Origin: Virgibacillus litoralis
GTDB taxonomy: Bacteria > Bacillota > Bacilli > Bacillales > Amphibacillaceae
Assembly (NCBI RefSeq): GCF_017873675.1
Contig: NZ_JAGGKK010000007.1
Coordinates: forward strand, 62,001-126,000
Direction of reading: 5' to 3'
DNA length: 64,000 nt
The translations under genes and the position numbers were made by a program. Position 1 is the stretch's first letter, and every line of letters begins with the position of its first letter. Below the pieces are notes generated by a model. It saw nothing but the letters and a program-made list of their open reading frames with translations. It was not told the DNA's origin and did no database searches. Shown here one piece after another: positions 59,952 to 64,000 of the stretch.

Positions 59952-61619
59952 TCAGACTTCCATGATAATCGGTAATACCATAGGTCTGCGTTTCGTTTTT
60001 TCATAGAGGAATGGTGCAATAGTATCTGTTATTTCATTTTTGATTTCGGACCATTGTGTTGTTCTGCGTTCCATTACTTTGTCTAAATGATTTGAAACAA
60101 GCTTTTGCGCCTCATTGATTAAGTCTTCCGATTCTCTCATATAGACAAATCCACGTGAGATAATGTCAGGACCTGATGCAATTTTAAATTCTTTCATATT
60201 TATACTTACAACGACCATGACAAGTCCTTCTTCTGATAGAATACGGCGGTCACGTAATACAATATTCCCAATATCACCGATGCCGCTCCCATCTACATAT
60301 ATAGAACCTGATGGTATTTTTCCTGCTACCATTGCATTATCTTTGCCTAAGGCAAGTACATCACCAGTATCCATTATAAATGAATTTGCTGGCTCTACAT
60401 CACACGCTTCAGCAAGCTTTGTGTGTTCTTTTAACATTCTGTATTCACCATGAATCGGCATGAAGTATTTTGGCTGTATAAGTCTTAGCATTAACTTCTG
60501 CTCTTCCTGGCTGCCATGTCCGGATGTATGAATATTACTTAGACGGCCATGAATTACCTCGGCTCCAGCACGGTAAAGTTTATTAATTGTACGGCTTACA
60601 CTTACAGTATTTCCAGGGATAGGGGAAGATGAAAAGATAACCGTATCACCAGGAATAATTTGTATTTGGCGGTGTGTACCGTTAGCTATTCGAGACAATG
60701 CTGCCATTGGTTCCCCTTGTGAGCCTGTACAAAGAATGGTGACTTCATTTGCCGGAAGGCGGTTGATCTGATTAGCTTCAATAAATGTATCTTTTGGAGC
60801 TTGGATATAGCCTAGTTCCTGTCCGATTCGAATAGAAGTTTCCATGCTCCGTCCAAAGACGGCTACTTTACGGTTGTGTTTAACAGCTGCTTCAACCACC
60901 TGTTGCAGGCGATAGATATTTGATGCAAACGTTGCAAAGATTAGTCGTCCATCAGCTCTAGCGAAAATATCATTAATGTTATCAGCAACAACACTTTCGG
61001 ACATTGTAAATCCTGGGATTTCACTGTTTGTACTATCTGAAAGTAAGCAAAGTACGCCTTCTTTACCTATCTCAGCCATTTTTGCTATATTAGCAGGCTC
61101 GCCAACCGGTGTGAAATCAAATTTAAAGTCACCTGTATGAACTATATTCCCAGGTGGTGTTTTTACAACAACACCATATGAATCAGGAATGCTATGGGTT
61201 GTATGGAAAAAGGAAATGGATGTTTTACGGAATTTAATAACATCTTCTTCTTGAATTGTATGCAATTTGGCATTTCTTAATAAGCCATGTTCATCTAATT
61301 TGTTTCTGATTAATCCGATCGCAAGTTTTCCAGCATAAATTGGCACATTTATTTCACGCAAGAGGTACGGAATTCCTCCGATATGGTCCTCATGCCCGTG
61401 TGTTACGAATAATCCTTTAATTTTATCTTGGTTTTGAATCAGGTAGGTGTAATCTGGAATAACATAATCAATACCAAGTAATTCATCTTCAGGAAACTTA
61501 ATTCCGGCATCGATTAAAATTATTTCATCCTGAAATTGAACACCATACGTGTTTTTTCCAATTTCACCTAATCCACCTAATGCAAAAACTGCTGTTTGGT
61601 CATTCTTTACGAATTTCAT
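59952..61619 (-). CDS. rnjA: ribonuclease J1, 555 aa
   Basis: A metallo-beta-lactamase-fold endo- and 5'-3' exoribonuclease central to mRNA decay and rRNA processing. The zinc motif is HGHEDHIGG, with further ligands in [17 protein letters not shown] and the beta-CASP parts [10 protein letters not shown] and [21 protein letters not shown]. The C-terminal domain is complete. It follows rpoY by three bases, a conserved pair. The Shine-Dalgarno lies inside rpoY. Confidence 0.97.
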   Translation of the reverse strand: MKFVKNDQTAVFALGGLGEIGKNTYGVQFQDEIILIDAGIKFPEDELLGIDYVIPDYTYLIQNQDKIKGLFVTHGHEDHIGGIPYLLREINVPIYAGKLAIGLIRNKLDEHGLLRNAKLHTIQEEDVIKFRKTSISFFHTTHSIPDSYGVVVKTPPGNIVHTGDFKFDFTPVGEPANIAKMAEIGKEGVLCLLSDSTNSEIPGFTMSESVVADNINDIFARADGRLIFATFASNIYRLQQVVEAAVKHNRKVAVFGRSMETSIRIGQELGYIQAPKDTFIEANQINRLPANEVTILCTGSQGEPMAALSRIANGTHRQIQIIPGDTVIFSSSPIPGNTVSVSRTINKLYRAGAEVIHGRLSNIHTSGHGSQEEQKLMLRLIQPKYFMPIHGEYRMLKEHTKLAEACDVEPANSFIMDTGDVLALGKDNAMVAGKIPSGSIYVDGSGIGDIGNIVLRDRRILSEEGLVMVVVSINMKEFKIASGPDIISRGFVYMRESEDLINEAQKLVSNHLDKVMERRTTQWSEIKNEITDTIAPFLYEKTKRRPMVLPIIMEV

Positions 61620-61622
61620 TGG

Positions 61623-61832
61623 TTAGACAGTCTCCAGTTTAAAATGTTCGGATTGCTTTTCATAGTTTAAATGTGCCTCGTCCAATGGATGGATAAATTC
61701 TATATTATACTTGCGATCGTATAATTTGTTTCGTACCTCTTTTTCTGAATCTGCTTCAACATATAGGCTTTGGGTCCGTTCGCGTACAGGGACTTCACCT
61801 GGTAATTCTTGATAAAAAACTTTAAAAATCAT
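61623..61832 (-). CDS. rpoY: RpoY, RNA polymerase epsilon subunit, 69 aa
   Basis: A small protein found only in Firmicutes that binds RNA polymerase near the secondary-channel side. The match is clear across [38 protein letters not shown] and [25 protein letters not shown] on the coding strand precedes ATG. It is in operon with rnjA, as in B. subtilis (ykzG). Confidence 0.95.
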   Translation of the reverse strand: MIFKVFYQELPGEVPVRERTQSLYVEADSEKEVRNKLYDRKYNIEFIHPLDEAHLNYEKQSEHFKLETV

Positions 61833-62050
61833 TTCATCTCTCCTTACTTCTTTTTTAGTCTATTTTTAAAATTTGCATTCCGTAATTATAAATCCCTATC
61901 CATTTGATAATACTGACCATTACTTAATAAGCTGATGGCATTTAGGCGAACAGCTGTTTCATAACATTCACATGTGTGTCCGATCCAGTCGCTTTAATAA
62001 TATGCAATGGAGTAATTCGCAGTAAATTTGATTTCTCTAATACATGATGG

Positions 62051-62152
62051 TTAACTCTGGTGGTAGTCCTTTTTACAAGTAGTAGGTACACGTCCTCTGC
62101 CTAAAAAATCCTTCCAGCGCTTTTTAAGCTTTTCTTTTAGGCGTTTTAACAT
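62051..62152 (-). CDS. small basic peptide, 33 aa
   Basis: The peptide MLKRLKEKLKKRWKDFLGRG... ends KKDYHQS: a strongly basic amphipathic helix followed by a short tail with one Cys. AAAGGAGATGTAGACCTC precedes ATG on the coding strand. There is no recognised family; it could be a small nucleic-acid- or membrane-binding peptide. Low-complexity basic composition lowers certainty. Remaining parts of 61833-62406 hold no gene I can support. Confidence 0.5.
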   Translation of the reverse strand: MLKRLKEKLKKRWKDFLGRGRVPTTCKKDYHQS

Positions 62153-62406
62153 GAGGTCTACATCTCCTTTCGATTATTTAAGAAAAGCACCAAAAAACGT
62201 TCTACCGATCCAACCCTCTTATTTATAGTATAATACTGTTTGAGTAAATTTGAAATAAAAACACTGCAATTGTTTTAAAAAAGGCTTATTTTTCTATATT
62301 AATGATTAATTTCTACGCTTTTTCTTATGTATATTTTTAGCCTATAAATGATTCTTATACCAAAATATAATAATAGGGACGTGTGAAAGTCCCCATATAT
62401 TGAAAG

Positions 62407-62958
62407 TTATTCAATGGGTTTGGCGTTATCTGTCACAGTAAATGGATTATCTTTATTAATATGATCGTAAAACATAACACCGTTCAGATGATCGATTTCA
62501 TGCTGAAAAACTATTGCTGCATAATCCCTTAGACGCAATTTAAGTTCTGTACCATCCAAACCAGTTGCTTTAACGGTAATCCTTGCGTATCTAGGTACAT
62601 ATCCTTCTACATTTCTATCTACTGACAGACAGCCTTCTCCAGAAGTTAAATATGCTTTTTCAACCGAGTGACTGACAATTTTAGGGTTTATTAAGCCATA
62701 GCTATATAATTTTCCCTTTAAATCTTCGAAGTGAATTGCGACCATTCGTTTATTTATTGCCAATTGTGGTGCGGCCAACCCTACACCAGGCCTTAAGTCA
62801 TAATCGCTTGCAATTGTTTCATCTTGACTATTCTTTAAAAAGGTAAGCATATCATTTAAAAGCTGTTTATCTTCCTCAGATGGAGGAACTGGTACCTCAT
62901 CTGCTGTTTCGCGTAATGATGGATGGCCTTCTCTGACTATATCATCCATAGTTATCAT
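62407..62958 (-). CDS. def: peptide deformylase (DefB type), 183 aa
   Basis: Removes the formyl group from the N-terminal Met of new proteins. The three motifs are intact: [10 protein letters not shown] (motif 1), EGCLSV (motif 2, metal Cys) and [12 protein letters not shown] (motif 3, HExxH). It is the longer type-2 Gram-positive form like B. subtilis YkrB/DefB. ATG 62958 ([15 protein letters not shown]) follows AAGGAGTG; the longer frame would add a Cys-rich start unlike the family. Confidence 0.95.
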   Translation of the reverse strand: MITMDDIVREGHPSLRETADEVPVPPSEEDKQLLNDMLTFLKNSQDETIASDYDLRPGVGLAAPQLAINKRMVAIHFEDLKGKLYSYGLINPKIVSHSVEKAYLTSGEGCLSVDRNVEGYVPRYARITVKATGLDGTELKLRLRDYAAIVFQHEIDHLNGVMFYDHINKDNPFTVTDNAKPIE

Positions 62959-63134
62959 GCATTGACACTCCTTACAGTTCATAATGATAATATTTTAACA
63001 TAATATGAATTTTTACATCATAAATTTACTATAGGACAAGTATAAATTAATTAATTTGAACCCTATTTTGTTAAAAAAATGTGTTATACTAAGGTATAAA
63101 ATTTGCAGCTTAGATTGAAGGAGGATATTGACTC

Positions 63135-63827
63135 GTGGTGTTTAAAAAGTCGTTCTTAATTTTATTATTATTTATATTAGCTATACTCACTGCTTGTAGT
63201 GGGGCATCAACCTCAGAGCAGATTTATGATCATTTGGAAAAGGCAGTGGAGCTAGAAGATACCTTTGTTAAGCAGCAGGATCCAATTGTGGAATTGGAAA
63301 AGAAGGAACAGGAAATATATAGCCAAATTATTGACCTAGGCATGAATGAGTTTGAACAAATAAAGGAACTTTCCAATCAGGCAATTGAAAACATTGAAAA
63401 GAGAAAAGAGAAAATAGAGCTGGAAAAGGAAAGTATTGCAGCTTCCAAAGAGGAATTCACAAAAATTGAAAGCATGATTGAAGACTTGGAACAAGAGGAT
63501 GCACAGAAGAACGCGAAAGAGATGTATAGTGTAATGACCGATCGGTATAACGCATATGATAAGTTATATCAAGCATACTCCGAAACGCTAAAGCTTGAAA
63601 AAGATTTGTATACAATGCTGCAAAAGGAAGACTTGGAGCAAGAAACACTAACTAAGCATATAACAAAGGTCAATGATAGTTATCAACAGGTGATTGCAGC
63701 GAACGAAACATTCAATGAACGTACTACTGAATATAATGCATTAAAAGAAGAGTTTTATTCTGCTGCGGGAATAGATGCGGAATATGAAAATAATGCACCA
63801 ACAGGCGAAAAAAACAGTACAGAATAA
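63135..63827 (+). CDS. ykyA: YkyA-family lipoprotein, 230 aa
   Basis: A lipoprotein (lipobox LTAC, Cys about residue 21) with a long coiled coil (about 30-200; many Glu/Lys, EKKEQEIYSQIIDLGMNEFEQ) typical of the YkyA family. The function is unknown; cell-surface location. GTG 63135 follows AAGGAGG by ten bases; GTG 63138 is the alternative. In B. subtilis ykyA lies just upstream of pdhA, so the pyruvate dehydrogenase operon is expected beyond the window edge. Confidence 0.88.
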   Translation: MVFKKSFLILLLFILAILTACSGASTSEQIYDHLEKAVELEDTFVKQQDPIVELEKKEQEIYSQIIDLGMNEFEQIKELSNQAIENIEKRKEKIELEKESIAASKEEFTKIESMIEDLEQEDAQKNAKEMYSVMTDRYNAYDKLYQAYSETLKLEKDLYTMLQKEDLEQETLTKHITKVNDSYQQVIAANETFNERTTEYNALKEEFYSAAGIDAEYENNAPTGEKNSTE

Positions 63828-63850
63828 TCAAGTGAATATCGCAAGCAGGC

Positions 63851-63884
63851 AGAACCAAATGAAATTCATTTGGTTCTTTTTTAT
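63851..63884 (+). terminator. ykyA terminator
   Basis: AGAACCAAATGA pairs with TCATTTGGTTCT around AAT, followed by TTTTT. The final 115 bases hold no gene and are probably the leader of the next operon. Confidence 0.9.
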
Positions 63885-64000
63885 GTGTATACTATTAGTA
63901 GTCTATTAATACAGTTTCAGTTTGTTACTATAACAGATGATGCTTTAAAAGAGTGAATTTTATGTAAGCGGTACAATCCTTTTATTAAATATAAATAAAT

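Noticed and set aside
63963-63976. cre-like TGTAAGCGGTACAA at the window end
   Set aside because: Two mismatches to the consensus and no visible gene start; it may belong to the pdhA leader but cannot be judged.

Overview
The window is ordinary chromosome of a low-GC, endospore-forming, aerobic/facultative member of the Bacillaceae, most like the Virgibacillus/Oceanobacillus/Lentibacillus group (inference from gene content and family resemblance; no rRNA is present to confirm it). Spore markers are a complete seven-gene spoVA operon, a YjcZ-type small protein and a Spo0E-like protein. Shine-Dalgarno sites are strong (GGAGG type), GTG/TTG starts are common and most transcription units end in clear hairpin-T terminators.

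Layout: 1-2.3 kb holds a small membrane protein, a repeat-filled gap and a holin/amidase lysis pair. 2.3-6.4 kb has a TPP riboswitch with thiT, a tiny zinc-ribbon gene, a permease behind a hairpin that can hide its Shine-Dalgarno site, and glutamate dehydrogenase. 6.8-11.1 kb is a formate dehydrogenase operon (fdhD, an fdhF-like 983-aa catalytic chain, a DUF1641 partner) behind a candidate CcpA site. 11.3-15.6 kb has cstA, a small CC-ending protein, an ArsA/Get3-type ATPase and an MDR reductase. 15.7-19.4 kb (minus strand) is a spoVA operon with the gene order known from the spoVA-2mob heat-resistance operon. 20-25.3 kb has a nitroreductase, a lipoprotein, moeA, moaA and ywpF. 25.5-33 kb holds a Ktr potassium channel, a PAS-GGDEF-EAL protein, an HtrA-like protease with a zinc-ribbon membrane protein, signal peptidase I, a PilZ protein and a Spo0E-like protein.

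From about 33 kb to the end the order follows the Bacillus subtilis patA-ykyB-ykuE-ykuF-ykuL-ykuQRSTUV ... ktrC-rnjA-rpoY-defB-ykyA-(pdhA) backbone. Insertions include scdA with an Fnr-like promoter, an EamA transporter, sco, trhA, an MFS exporter, a heterodimeric ABC exporter and the cydABDC oxidase operon. PatA, DapH and DapL supply the acetylated diaminopimelate route to lysine and peptidoglycan. fdhD, the formate dehydrogenase, moeA and moaA form a molybdenum-cofactor theme. cydABDC, Sco and ScdA form a respiration and low-oxygen/nitrosative-stress theme. DarB and the Ktr proteins point to c-di-AMP/potassium control.

No transposase, integrase, CRISPR array, rRNA or tRNA was seen. The most unusual content is non-coding. 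Three copies of a roughly 380-445 bp GC-rich element are bounded by terminal inverted repeats (core ACTGCGAACTAG) and carry exchangeable palindromic modules. Two further families of dispersed hairpin repeats are also present. Among proteins, the clearest new observation is that the DUF421 protein at the end of the spoVA operon carries a C-terminal tail homologous to the DUF1657 proteins encoded in the same operon.
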